A stretch of 64,000 bases of DNA, taken from Planococcus citri. Taxonomy: Eukaryota > Arthropoda > Insecta > Hemiptera > Pseudococcidae. This document shows, in pieces, positions 44,346 to 56,027 of the stretch (position 1 is its first letter; each line of letters opens with the position of its first letter). The DNA lies in assembly GCF_950023065.1 (NCBI RefSeq), contig NC_088678.1, positions 12,762,580 through 12,826,579 of the forward strand, written 5' to 3'. The position numbers and the translations under genes are program-made. Under the pieces are notes generated by a model that searched no databases, was not told the DNA's origin, and saw only the letters and a list, made by a program, of their open reading frames with translations.

Positions 44346-45159
44346 TTATCATTATATTTTAGTTTTTCCTTTGTTGACCCTCAGGCCTGCCTCATTGCTG
44401 GCTTCTTCGATTTCCCTGAGCATTTCCTTCATCTCATCTGGTGTTTCTGAGAGCGGGGTTGTGTCATCGGCATATTGTAAGTTTGACAAAGTCTTTCCTC
44501 CAATTCTGATTCCCTTCGGGCCTTTTCCCAATCCTCTAGGGCAGTTCTCATTACCCATTCTCCATATGCATTGAAGAGGATTGGGCTTAGTATGCATCCT
44601 TGTCTTACTCCCTTTGCTGTATGGAAATGATTGGTGAGCTCTCCTTCAACTCTCACCTGTGCCACATTGTCCTCATGCAGACTCTCCATAAGACTGACAA
44701 GGTGCTCTGGTACTCCAAGCTTTTTGAGGTTTTGCCAGAGGATCTTCCACTTCACATTGTCAAATGCCTTCTCGTAGTCAATGAAGCACATGTACACTAG
44801 CTTGTTGAATTCTCTTGCCTTTTCAATCACTTGGCGTACATTTAGGATTTGTTCTCTTGTACCTCTTCCTGGCACAAAACCCACCTGTTCTGGTGGTATC
44901 TGTGGCAGGATGTATACTTTGATACGCTCGTGGTATGATTGCCAGTAGTACCTTGCTTGCGTGTGATATCACTATCAGTGATATAGTTCTGTAGTTCGAG
45001 CACTCCATCTTTGAACCTTTCTTGTGCAGAGGTACATACACAGATGTAAGTAGTATACAATGAAAATGAACACAAGAGTCACTCATAAATATAAAATTAC
45101 CTACTTACTTACATAGAGGCATTATCTGTGCTACAGTCTGCCGTGTACCTAATGATCAA

Positions 45160-47255
45160 TATAGGCCTGAACAGATTTTGAAAACTGGAATCAGAAACAA
45201 ATTTACAAAATGATTATCTTATTGTTAGATGCGTACATTACAATGTGCGATGAAAAAATTCGCTTGTTTTTAGTGTTAAATCATAACAGATACGGCGCCG
45301 TGAAAATTAATCGACACATTGGCCATGAATTTGAGATTGCACTATTTTTAACTCTTCACACAATTTAAAAAAGTTGAGGTTATTTCAACCATGTTTTTTC
45401 GCAGTTTTTCTGAATTTTGAAAAATTTTGTTTCAATTTTATGAATGCAGTAAAAATTACATATTCAAATAAGTCTAGATGATTTTCGAAAATTACTTACT
45501 CCCCAAATGTTTTGAATCTGAGGATAATAATGAGCTTGATTTTTTGAAAAAGGATTGAATTCTTCGAAGCTATCGTAACAATTTAGTTTAACGATCGCGT
45601 AAATCCAAAAATTTGTGTCTACCTTGCGCCCATTACGCAAGCAGGATTAAAAATACGATTTTTCCTTGTATAGGTAGAGGTACGTATTTCTCTTTTCCAT
45701 GTGTGTTATTGTAAGTAGGTTAGGTATCCATTGCACAAGTATAAACACAATTCGTACGTAATTTCCTCTCTTTTTTTACGCATCCATAATGCGGAGAATT
45801 TTTTTTACTTTAATTATACAATCTAAGTATAAATTTTGAAAAAAGAGGTGCCAGGAATTCTCAGTATTCGATAAAAATTCTGCCAAATAGATAGAGATTG
45901 AAAATAGAGCCAAAAAATCAACGGCAAAAAGAGATATAGGTACCTACTTTGATACGAGCCTCTATATTCGATGAAATCTGTTGAGATGAGAATGAAATTT
46001 CGTAGATTACAAATCGTATTGAAGAATACGAAATCAAATAATTCGTTGAATTAATATTTAAATGAAAAACTTTACTTACATTTTATTTTCTAAGACAAAA
46101 ATAAACAAACGAATTTGAGTTCGTTGTACTCTGTATTTTAAACGTTCAATACCTATACGAATTGTGCCATGTGCATCGTTCGCCGAATGTTCAGATATTG
46201 CAGCAATATCCAATAAACCTGATTTTTCATGGTTATGAAAAGAAAACTGACATATACGAAGACATTTTTCTCACCGATTCGGCGACGATTTTTATTCAAA
46301 TATTATTGTAATGAAAAAGTTTTTTTTAAAAAATTACTCAATACTTATATTAATTTCAACTTATAAAAAAAATAAAATAAATTACCTACTAATTTTTTTT
46401 ATTTTTACTTCTTTTTGATTAATAATTACCTACTACATCTTCACTTTTTTTTTAATTTGAATTTTTAAAAAATATTTTGTATTTTAAAATCATTTTTATT
46501 AAAATTTAATTATTAAATAATGAAAAAATGTTTATCAAAATATTCGATATTGAATTAAATGCGATCAAAAATAAAAACTCGGTAGATAATCGAAATTTTA
46601 CCACTTACTGTTAGAATTAATTTTCAGTTAGGTATATTTTCGTTTTTTGTCAAAAAAATTTGAAGATGAATCGTTCATTTTTGACTTATTTAGATAATGT
46701 GTTCAAATATGATAATGATAGAATTTTCGCCAACATTTTCAATACCTAATTTTTATTTTCTATTCATTTTCTATTAATTATTGTCACAACATGTGGATAA
46801 CTATGTATGTTTTATCATTATCATTACTCTTGCTTTCTTTTTTTGACACTCACACAAATTTCAGTAGTACGTGAAGTGAGACTGAAATGGAATTATGCCC
46901 AGAGTGCGAATTTTTCTTTTTTGTAAATTTTCAAGTTCCTATATGCATTTAACGCATAGGTACCTAAGTACCTATATTTTTATTCAAATATTATTGTAAT
47001 GAAAAAGTTTTCTTTTTTTTTAAAAATTAGTATACCTATCTATAAGTATAAATTTTAACTTGAAAAAAAAATAAATTACTTACTTACTTTTCCCTTGTTT
47101 GTTGATATTAAACCCACCAGCTATTCTCGTCAAACCTTTTAATAAAATCATTGTAAATTTTTTTCCACGTCCCAAAAATCTACCTCGTGACAATCAACGA
47201 TAAAATATATAACTCATCTTGATTATTGAACAAATAAAGCCTTGTACATAATTTT
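45160..47255. other. AT-rich repeat debris, no gene recognised
   Basis: Blocks such as TTCTCAGTATTCGATAAAAAT (also near 25765) and TTTTATTCAAATATTATTGTAATG (46290 and 46978) are dispersed repeats. No frame over 60 codons looks coding. Confidence 0.45.
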
Positions 47256-47872
47256 TTATAAATTTTCCAATTCAAAATAATTTATTTTTGGCATGTATGG
47301 ACTATTTTTGTAATAATTATGTTTTTTCCGCCTACCATTCGCTGCGTATTTTCTGATGTGCCAGGTCTGTGAGCATACTTTGATGAGTGCCATTATGCAC
47401 GAATTTTTTGATTTTGAGTAATTCATACATCGAGGGCAAAATTGGCATAGGGGTGGTAGTACTTTTTTGTCGTTTTCGTTTTCATTAGTGGCAACTTGGA
47501 GATAGGTTAAGAGAGGCACTGGATGGCGGGTTGTTGCTATTTGACCCGAATGGGAATTTTAGTGAAGGGTTTCGTCGTTCCAGATGCTTCTTTTCCTACT
47601 TGCTTCAACATATCAGCAAATAAATTATTCCATCCTGCTTTTCTGTCGTAACACACCGAAGGGCCTAGGCCGAAGTACATAAGTCCACTAGGAGTGTATC
47701 CATATTTTACCGAACTTGTGTCTGTATGTACTGTGCCTTTCCTCTGGAAATCCTCCTGAAGCTTCGGGAGAAAAATACCAGGGGGGGGTAGGATATGATG
47801 AACCATCCTGCTAAAGTGAATAGTTGTCCCCCTAGCCCTCGACAAGCATTGCACACAGTGCACAATGCTCAT
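47256..47872 (-). pseudogene. Possible coding remnant, unknown protein
   Basis: Two adjoining minus-strand frames (47872-47537, 111 codons, and 47519-47256, 87 codons) have higher complexity than the surroundings. The first contains SGLMYFGLGPSVCYDRKAGWNNLFADMLKQ and ends at a stop. The second holds a Cys cluster C-x2-C-x2-C followed by basic residues. They could be exons or the remains of a transposon protein. I recognise neither, and no splice structure was established. Confidence 0.25.
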
Positions 47873-48312
47873 AATCTAAAGTTACAGTATTTGATTTTTG
47901 TCTCCATAAGATCATGCGAATGCCAAAGTAGGCTCGAGTGATTTGGGCTTTTCAGTAAAACACGCAGTGTTCGGTAACGCGTTAGATTCTGTAAAATACA
48001 AACTTTCTGTCGGTGTAATACTTGGATTTATTTCATTGTTTTAAAACTCAGTTGAACAGATATCCAGCAATATACCTACTGCTCAAAGACAGTACAAGCT
48101 GGGTCATGCCGAAGGGGACAGGGGGAGCTCCCCCCCTGGGCGACCGAAATATGGAAAAAGTTGGAAAATTGGTGATTCTCATTCGTCAGTTGGCAATTGA
48201 AAAAAATTAAAATTTTGAAAATTTCAACTTGAATTCCAACAAGAATACTTGCCTACCGGATCTTGAAATACCAACTATAGAAAAATTTAAAGATTTTTCC
48301 AATAATAATTTT

Positions 48313-49939
48313 GGGTCATTATGTCAACTCAACCAACGTTTTTGAGTGATGTCTTTCGATTTCGCTCAAATTTTTTTTACAATATATACCCATCCAGTAG
48401 GTAAGAACAACGCAATTACCAATTAGTTTGGTCCCAGCCCCCTCAGAGGGTGGGTGGGGGGGGGGCTTCCGTTATTTTCATATTGTCTCGAGATACTCAA
48501 CTTCAGCAACTCATTCCTCCAAAACTACAATACGTTGATCAAAACTGATTCCACAGTTCGAAAGGGCATTGCATTTAGAACTTTTAAAGCATTTTGAAAT
48601 TCTCAAAAGTTGAAAGTTGAACTTTCAAATTGAAAGTTCAAATTTCAAAATGACGCTGTAAGTGGGAGCTACTATTTAAAATTTTGAAAAAATTTCCATA
48701 AATGTACGTTTTGATGTTTTTTCGAAGTATGCAAGTTTCGAGATTGGATCTCTAAATGGAGGGGGAGCACCCCCACCCCCAATTTTGGGCAAAACTTTCG
48801 AAAGGAAATCTAGAGCATGTGATATATCGAATTGTATGTTTTTGGTGACGCTGAATACGAATATGACGTTAGATTTTTGATAGGACCCCCATCCATGGCC
48901 CTGGCCCCAGCACCTCCCCAAAATGGGGGAAAAGTTCAAAAAAGTGTTTTGTTCGTGCAACACATGGAATAGTATGTTTTTGATGATGCTGAACACGAAT
49001 ATGACGTCAGATTTTCGATTGGACCCATCCACGGCCCCCAACAATTTTTTTGGACTTTTACCTATTGGGGGAGGTTCTGGGGGCCATGGGTGAAGTCGAT
49101 TTTAAAAACTATGGCTATATTCGTGTTCAGCGATATCGAAAACATACTATTTCATGTGTCACACGAATGTAACTCTTTTTTTGGGGTCACCCCCTTTGGG
49201 GAGGTGCAGGGGGCCGTGGATGGGGTCCAACCAAAAATCTGACATCATATTCGTGTTCAGCGTCATCGAAAACATACTATTCCATGTGTCGCACGAACAA
49301 ATCACTTTTTTGAACTCTTCTCCCACTTTGGAGAGGTGCTGGGGGCCATGGATGGGGTCCAATCAAAAATCTGACGTCATATTCGTATTCAGCGTCACCA
49401 AAAACATACAATTCGATATATCACATGCCCCAGATTTTCTTTCGAAAGTTTTGCCCAAAATTGGGGTGGGGGTGCTCCCCTACCATTAAAAGATCCCATC
49501 TCGAAATTTGAATATTTCGAAAAAACATCAAAAGGTACATGTATGGACATTTTTTCAAAATTTTAAATAGTAGCCCCACTCACAGCGCCATTTTGAAATT
49601 TGAACTTTTAATTTGAAAGTTCAACTCTCATCTTTTGAAAATTTCAAAATGCTTAAAAAGTTCTAAATGCAATGTCCTCTTGAACTGTGAAATCAGTTTT
49701 GATCAAAGTATTGTAGTTTTGGAGGAATGGGCTGCTGACGTTGAGTACCTCGAGACAATGTGAAAATAATGGAAACCTCCCTCCCCCCCCCACGAGGAAG
49801 CTGGGACCAAACTAATTGCGGGGTTCTTACTTACTGGGTGTGTATATTTATGTACTGCAAAAAAAAAAAAATTGAGCGAAATCGAAAGACATGACTTTCA
49901 AAATCGCCTTTTCTTGGTTGAGTTGACATGGAATGACCC
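48313..49939. mobile_element. Giant foldback element with ~750-bp arms and tandem core
   Basis: The left arm (48313-49050) and the right arm (49060-49939) are inverted copies. Outer blocks include GTCAACTCAACCAA and GATGTCTTTCGATTTCGCTC, with their complements at 49870-49930. Both ends carry GGGTCATT. The core is built of ~130-165 bp units (GGGGCCATGGATGGGGTCCA... and CAGCGTCATCGAAAACATAC), in three tandem copies on the right and two inverted on the left. No transposase ORF is seen; the 111-122 codon frames are repeat-derived. Confidence 0.75.
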
Positions 49940-51049
49940 TTTTGCGATCTCGCTTTCCATTAAAAAGTCTTTTTTTTTCAATTAGACTTCAAAATTAATA
50001 ATTCCTCCTTTTTCCGGAATTTTGAAAAAAAAATCGTATAAAGAGCTCACTTGTCGATTTTATTTGAATTTGAATTATATCTACATTTTTGAGAGCTTTT
50101 TGCCTCAAATTCAAGAAATGGTACCCATTTCAACATGAATCATGATTATTTTTTTAAAAATTAATGTAGGTATTAGGTACCTTGTACCTATGTACTTTTA
50201 CGTAGAATAAATTGAATCGAATAAAAATAAAAATAAACCAAACAAGAAAGAAATAATTTAATTAAACTGATTTAGCCTTCAGGTATTTTCAATCAGAAGT
50301 TTCAGAGCCTTTCGATGCTTGCTGACGAATACAAGTAAGTGCATATATTTTTCTTAATTTTTTTTTGTATGATATTGATTGCGATGCGATCGAGAATTTC
50401 AATTTCGGTGAAAAGTCATTTTTGACGCATTGTTGAGATGACACGAAAACATTACGTTTCCTTTTAAATATTTTCAGCAAATTTTGTTTTAAAGTCATCC
50501 TGAGGTGTCCGCCTCCGATTTGAACGTGTTATAGTGTAGCTAAGAAACCCTACATGATATAGGGGGGAATAAATCCTTTACCTATGGTGGTGAGAAATAG
50601 AAATATTCCTTAAAGGGGGAATATTTCTTAAGTACCTAGATAGCTCAGAAGGGTGGTAGTTTTCCTAAACTGCCCTATACATCATTTAAAAAGTATATAC
50701 CAAATAAATACGAATTCTGTAATATTTACAAGGTATATTTATAATTTTTTACATAAATTCATTTGACCTACATGATTCTACATTTGTTTGTTTGAAAGGC
50801 CCTAAATGAATTTAAAACGAAGATAGATCTTACCATACGTGTGATGGTATAGATCAACATATTTTTAATCATAGTCCAAAAATATGAGACTTCATCCTAC
50901 CCCATCTCCGAAGGTGTAGGACTGCTAAATTTTGCTTAAACTAATTTTATTTACACGAGAAAACAACATTTAAATTAGTCATCATAGATTACGACGCCTT
51001 GCTCGTAATCTATGCGAAATGAATACAATATTAAAAGAAAGTAAGTGTA
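49940..51049. other. No gene recognised
   Basis: AT-rich spacer. Frames are below 70 codons and without motifs. An AATAAA on the minus strand near 50950 could serve the candidate unit at 51050-51520. Confidence 0.35.
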
Positions 51050-51520
51050 TCCTGCTTACCACAAACTGTACGCGTTTTCCATCTCTTTCCTGGTGGCTCA
51101 CCTAATACTACGAGCCGTCGATGGAACTTAACCAAATGAGACACATTTTAATTCTTTGCCCGTTTCGGTGATGTCCGGATACATCCCAAAACGTCAAAAA
51201 GGTACACTCGTTATTAACCGTGAATATTTCGGTTAATCTAGGTTGGATTGAAACATTATCCATCAAACGATGAGATGGAAAAAACGAAAGAACTTCTGCC
51301 ATGAACTCCGAATAGATGTCCATGGCTTAAGTTTTATTAACGATGACGATAGAACTGACGTACGCGCGATGTCAGAGCCAAAGTCCGGAGACTAGATTTA
51401 GTTGCCGGAACCATGTCCGCACGCATCCAAAAAACATCACGATCTCTCTGCTAGCAGCTTCGAGATCTGTATTATAAAGACGCTTGAGATGGTCAAATCC
51501 CTACCCCTATTTCTGGGGGA
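51050..51520 (-). pseudogene. Diverged relative of the candidate small gene at 41 kb
   Basis: The minus strand has a TATAATA-type box near 51472 and an ATG at 51323. A frame follows whose second half aligns with the 41-kb unit: VSHLVKFHRRLVVLGEPPGK beside VSLLVKSHHKPLVLVRHRRD. It ends at the donor GTAAGCAGG near 51058. A stop (AAG-AAT-TAA) separates the N-terminal frame from the conserved part, so this copy is broken or differently spliced. The shared promoter-side DNA suggests a duplicated unit and not chance similarity. Confidence 0.3.
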
Positions 51521-52144
51521 CCAATAGCGTACTTGCTAAGTACACATAAATTAGACAATTTATGTGACTTTACTAATTAATGGCCAAAATCCCTATTTCG
51601 GCCTATAAACGTCAAAGGCTGTCAAGAACTGTCAAGGGCTCGCGAACCCTTTTACTTTTACGTTCGCCGACTCGCGGGTGCGGCCCTACATGCGCGAGTA
51701 GATCGCGAGTACCTCGAGTACTTAGCCTACCTAAAGAATTTACACACGTTCCCAACATTTCATTATAAGGGGTTCTTATTATAAGCACTACCTTCGGCAG
51801 TGGGGCCAATCTGCCCTCTGTCAAACGGGACCTTGATTTTTGGAAAAAACATGGTCTAAAACTTCTAAAACCAAATTCTCAGTTTCCCAATTTCATTTTT
51901 CGATTTAAGGCGAACATTTGAAAATTCAAATTGACTGTTTTTGGTGATTTATCTACTTATGCTTTTTTATAAAAAAAGGTAGAAACTGATAATAATTCCC
52001 CAAATCCAAATTTTGCCATTTTCATCCATTCTAAAAGCCTCCAGCGCGATTTTTCAATTTCTCCAGAATTTTAAATATGCTCCACAAGGCGTGAATATTA
52101 AGTTGGGTAGCTAAAAATCGAGTTGTGTGGTATACTCGACCTGT

Positions 52145-52985
52145 TTAAGTAACGAGTTTATCTATATTTGAACGATGGTCATTGTATGGCATAATAAAAC
52201 ATGACAAAAATTCAGAAAATCGCGCTGTAGGCAACAAAAAATGTCTCGAAACAGCGAAATTCGGACTGGGGGTGAGGATGGGGGTGGTTCTGAGCTCGAT
52301 ACTGTAGGATTCGAACCAATTTCTAAAATTTCCTCGCAAACGGGAATTTTTTGATTTTTTGGATACCTATTTTTATCATGAAAACAGTTGGTCAAAAAAC
52401 CACTCTATGTAGAGGTGTCCCTCCCAAAATCGGCTCAAATGTATACCGGATCATTTTGATTCAAATCGACATAAAAAATACGAGCTAAAAATATTTTCAG
52501 AACCAGCTTCAATCGCAGGTTTTCCCCCAGAACCACAATACCAACTTACGTCTTATAAATTTTAAAAGGTTCCATTTCATTAAAACAGGAATTTTTATGC
52601 TTAAAAAGTGAAAAAGAAGGTACCCCTTCGTTAATAACATTCCCAGAAACGCATCTTTTTAGTAAGTACGTATTACGAAGATGAAGAAGGAGGAAGCCTA
52701 TTTGAACAAGAACAACAGAGGAATTGGAAAGATTCTCAGAAAAAATCGACAAAAAACCCTACAAATGTCACAATTTATCTCAGATAGGGCAGCTGCTATC
52801 TGCAGAATCGACTTCCCGTTCACATGATAAAATGTTCTGGATTTCATCGACATCAACGTCTGGTTTTTTTCCTCATATTGCACGGTGCGTTTAAACGGAT
52901 AGTACATATCTATTCATGGTAAGATATATTGTATAGTACATCTGTACATACGAAAAATATAAATAGGCATGCACAATTCACATAT
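52145..52985. repeat. Dispersed repeat, copy 2
   Basis: Counterpart of 34690-36130 without the ~600-bp middle block. Non-coding. Confidence 0.75.
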
Positions 52986-53519
52986 GTTAAACATATTGCG
53001 TAAAACGAAAAAAGCCACCACCATGAATTCCATTCAATACAATTACGTATGTACTCGTACTAGTAGATGAGACCGAAGATCGGAGACTGTCAAGCACTTG
53101 GGAATTTTTTCAAGCCCCGTTAATGTACGTACATACTAGATACATATCTCATCTAGTGAATACCTACTTGTATTTTTTTAATAAATATAAATGTCTAGTA
53201 ACTTTCTGGAAAGTTTCTGAAAGTTTCCAAAATATAAATTTGAACAGATACGTTTATTGGAAATCATGATCATGAAAATAACAGCTCTATGATGACCTTT
53301 TTGGAATATTTAGGTACTGCGAACAGGAAATATACGAATGAGAATAATTTTAAAAAATTACACGCTACGTAAAATTATCTTCATGAATTCGCCATGAAGT
53401 GACGAAGTGTAAGATTTTTTTTATCACCGATTTACGTACATATTATGTATGTACATATATGTATTATTGTAGGTACCTAACTAACTACCGAACTGATGAT
53501 CTACTTATAACAAACTTAT

Positions 53520-54010
53520 TGTTTCAAAAAAAAAATTCAGGGGCTGAATGCTGAAAACTGAAATAAATTGATTTTTGGTTTTTGGTTTATAGTTTTTTGG
53601 TACTTTTATTTGGTTTTGGGTTTTTGGTTTCAATTTTCAGATTTTTTTCTGCCAATTATCGCATTATGTCACCTAATTCTAGGTAGTATTAGTATTATGT
53701 ATTAATAATTATTGTATTCAATCATTTCTACTAGTCAATTAATGCATAAAAGTCAAAACATTACATTTTACATTACACATATTTTGATGATTTAGATTTT
53801 AAATTTTTAAATTTTTTATATTTGGTTTTTGGTTAATTGGTTTTGACTTTTGATCAAATATTTTTAATTTTTGGTATTTTGGTTTTGAGTTTTGCACAAA
53901 AGTCACAAAACAGATTTATATTTGGTTTTTCTTTTCCTTCATTTTTTTGGTTTTTGGATTTTCAACAGTTTCAACCTTTCAAGTTTTAACCCCTGAAATT
54001 TTGCTTTCTG
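53520..54010. repeat. TTTTGG-rich low-complexity tract
   Basis: Words such as GGTTTTTGGTTTTGG recur from 53570 to 53990 with interruptions. No gene. Confidence 0.65.
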
Positions 54011-55252
54011 AGATGTAAAAAATTATGAGGTCCTCGAGATGGATTTTGAGAAACCGAAAAGTTATTAGAGTTCTGCACAAAAAAAAATTATTCTCAAAAA
54101 AAATCCAAAATTTTTTTGAAAAAAAATATACACCGCATGAACTGTGTCTAGCCGCAGTAACTCATGATGGACTGAGGACTGATAAGGTAGACGTACTCTG
54201 TGTAGTCGCTTTCCCCAGATTGCAAATTGACTGATAAGACGTGATTGATAATATTAATATTATTCAAAAAATTATTCCATCAGATTTAATTAAAACTTTT
54301 GATTTTCAGATTAATTTGATTAATAATACTGAAGCTGTGAAGCTTTCTACTCTGCCATAATATCGCATTCAATACATCCAACTCCAAGCTTATTTACTCA
54401 TCAGCAGTAGTATTGATAGACCGACCTTTATGCCGGTAATGAACTGACCTTAGTCCTTAACTCATGAAAAATAACCCATGTTTATGTAAATGTTCGAAAA
54501 TTATTAAATAGTAAGTATTGTTCGAGTGACATTCACTATTGTTTATAATATTATTACTTTCATTAACTGAGTGATTGCTGAAATCTGTTTGTTTTCATTA
54601 GAGCTGGATTCAATCTTCCAAGTATTTGTGTATTCTTAGATTGATGATAACGGTGCTCGTATTTCAGTAGTTTCGTCATTAAAGCACTACTTATATTATC
54701 TAGAAGTCGTCGTTGTTCGTCGTGCCTCAATTTGTGAGTATTCATCGTAGAAAAGCTATCATCGATCTTCGTTGATTTACTTCAAACGTAATCGTTCATC
54801 TACATACGTGTGTTTTTTTTTTCAGTTTTGCCTCATTCGTTACCGAAAATCAGTAGAATCGTGTGTGATTCATGTTTTACTATAGTACGTACGATAGATC
54901 GTTGAAGTTACCATGAAAAACTGTACGTCGAGAAACCGAGATATTTAGTGTCTTATTTGACTCTGAACCGAAGAGAATTCAAATTGGTGAGTGGAATTCC
55001 ACATTGAAAATCATTTTCTATCGACGCAGTTCAGTGCTTCGTTTTTTAAAATGTTTAGACTCAGATTTAATAAATTTATTACGAACGAAGTCATTTTTCT
55101 ACGTTTCATTTGACAATTATTTAAAATAAATTTGAAATATTTCACAGGAATCCTTCACGTTGGGTTATTCAAGATCATCGAACGAACTAATTTCTAGCAA
55201 ATAATTCGTAAGTACAACAAAAAACATTATAAGAAGATTGTACCGGGTACTT
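54011..55252. other. Flank left of the LTR element, no gene recognised
   Basis: A 69-codon plus-strand frame at 54025-54234 is A-rich and unsupported. A repeated phrase around GACTGA...ACTGATAAG at 54170-54235 has no recognised function. The left end of the LTR may lie further left than proposed, so part of this stretch could belong to the element. Confidence 0.35.
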
Positions 55253-55559
55253 TGTGAGCATTTTATTACCATTTAAGAAGTATTTTGTAATAAAAACTAC
55301 GAGACATCTTTTCTCAGGGCGTATAATAACATATTCGTTGACATGACAGAAAGGTAATAATACATATATTCAATACGAAACCGTTACTTTGAAAAGATAC
55401 ATACATAAAGCAACGTTGCCAGTTATAACAAGTACATCACAATCTAACTTTGAACTTTTACTTCTAGCTATATTGGCGTAATTATGGCGGAGGAGGTGCC
55501 GTTTCACTGCCCCAACTGTCTCGGCGCGAGGCACGAGAAGAGGGACAGTTCCACAGACA
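55253..55559 (-). repeat. Candidate 3' LTR
   Basis: On the minus strand it would begin TGTCTGTGGAAC directly after a purine-rich tract and end ...GCTCACA, giving TG...CA termini and about 307 bp. A poly(A) signal AATAAA lies near 55264, close to the proposed end, which is rather late for a typical LTR. The start next to the purine tract is the more reliable border; the far end is uncertain because the mate LTR is outside the window. Confidence 0.35.
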
Positions 55560-55570
55560 CCCCCTGCCCC
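55560..55570 (-). promoter_or_regulatory. Candidate polypurine tract
   Basis: The minus strand reads GGGGCAGGGGG immediately before TGTCTG. A purine run abutting TG at the 3' end of the internal region is what primes plus-strand DNA synthesis in LTR elements. The single C is an imperfection. Confidence 0.45.
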
Positions 55571-56027
55571 GACTCGACTAGTAAAAAAAAAAAAAACACT
55601 CGAATAGAAAAATAAGTAAAAAAAATATCACAAATTAACTTATAAGATGTAGTCTTGATTTCTATTCATACAACTCTTTTTATAATACGTCGAGTCGCAA
55701 AAAAAAACAATAACAAAATACTGAACAATAATTAAGGTAGTTTGCCTCGATTATCCTAGAGGTATCACATTAGAAAAATAAAAAAAATAATAGTAAGAAA
55801 CAACATATCACTTGTAGAACACAAAAACAATTTCGTTCAGTCGAACTTATGATTAATAAAGAGAAACAAAACAACGATAGTAATAGAAATAATAACTATA
55901 AAAAGATGAAAGAACACATAATAAAAGAAAACCACAGCTGAAGACTTCGATATAGCTGTGTGAATTCGTAAGTAACACAATAATAAAGATACCATATTTT
56001 GAGAGAGGAGAGTCACCGATGACCGAA

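Larger units (their letters stand above)
42391..45055 (-). pseudogene. Decayed non-LTR retrotransposon, RTE-like reverse transcriptase
   Basis: Reading leftwards: PLHKKGSKMECSNYRTISLI (about 45040), then after a frameshift GFVPGRGTREQILNVRQVIEK, FIDYEKAFDNVKW (motif A, near 44770) and GVRQGCILSPILFNAYGEWV. After a second frameshift near 44525 come LSNLQYADDTTPLSE (motif C) and GLRVNKGKTKI. The C-terminal part continues on the far side of two inserted MITEs and ends about 42430 with RDSWRELVAGIL and a stop, then a GGAGGAAGAAGAAG tail at 42391. The C-terminus and the short 3' tail fit the RTE/BovB group. The endonuclease is missing (5' truncation), and the insertion point is shown by the uninterrupted copy A near 26775. 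Non-functional. Confidence 0.85.
40040..45150. repeat. Old dispersed repeat, copy B, split by nested insertions
   Basis: Compared with the continuous copy A at 26270-26860, copy B is present as 40040-40286, 42168-42390 and 45055-45115. The two gaps hold a ~1.88 kb element (40287-42167) and a LINE (42391-45055). Those in turn carry four smaller elements (40315-40789, 42776-43922, 43241-43892 and 44049-44345). Confidence 0.78.
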
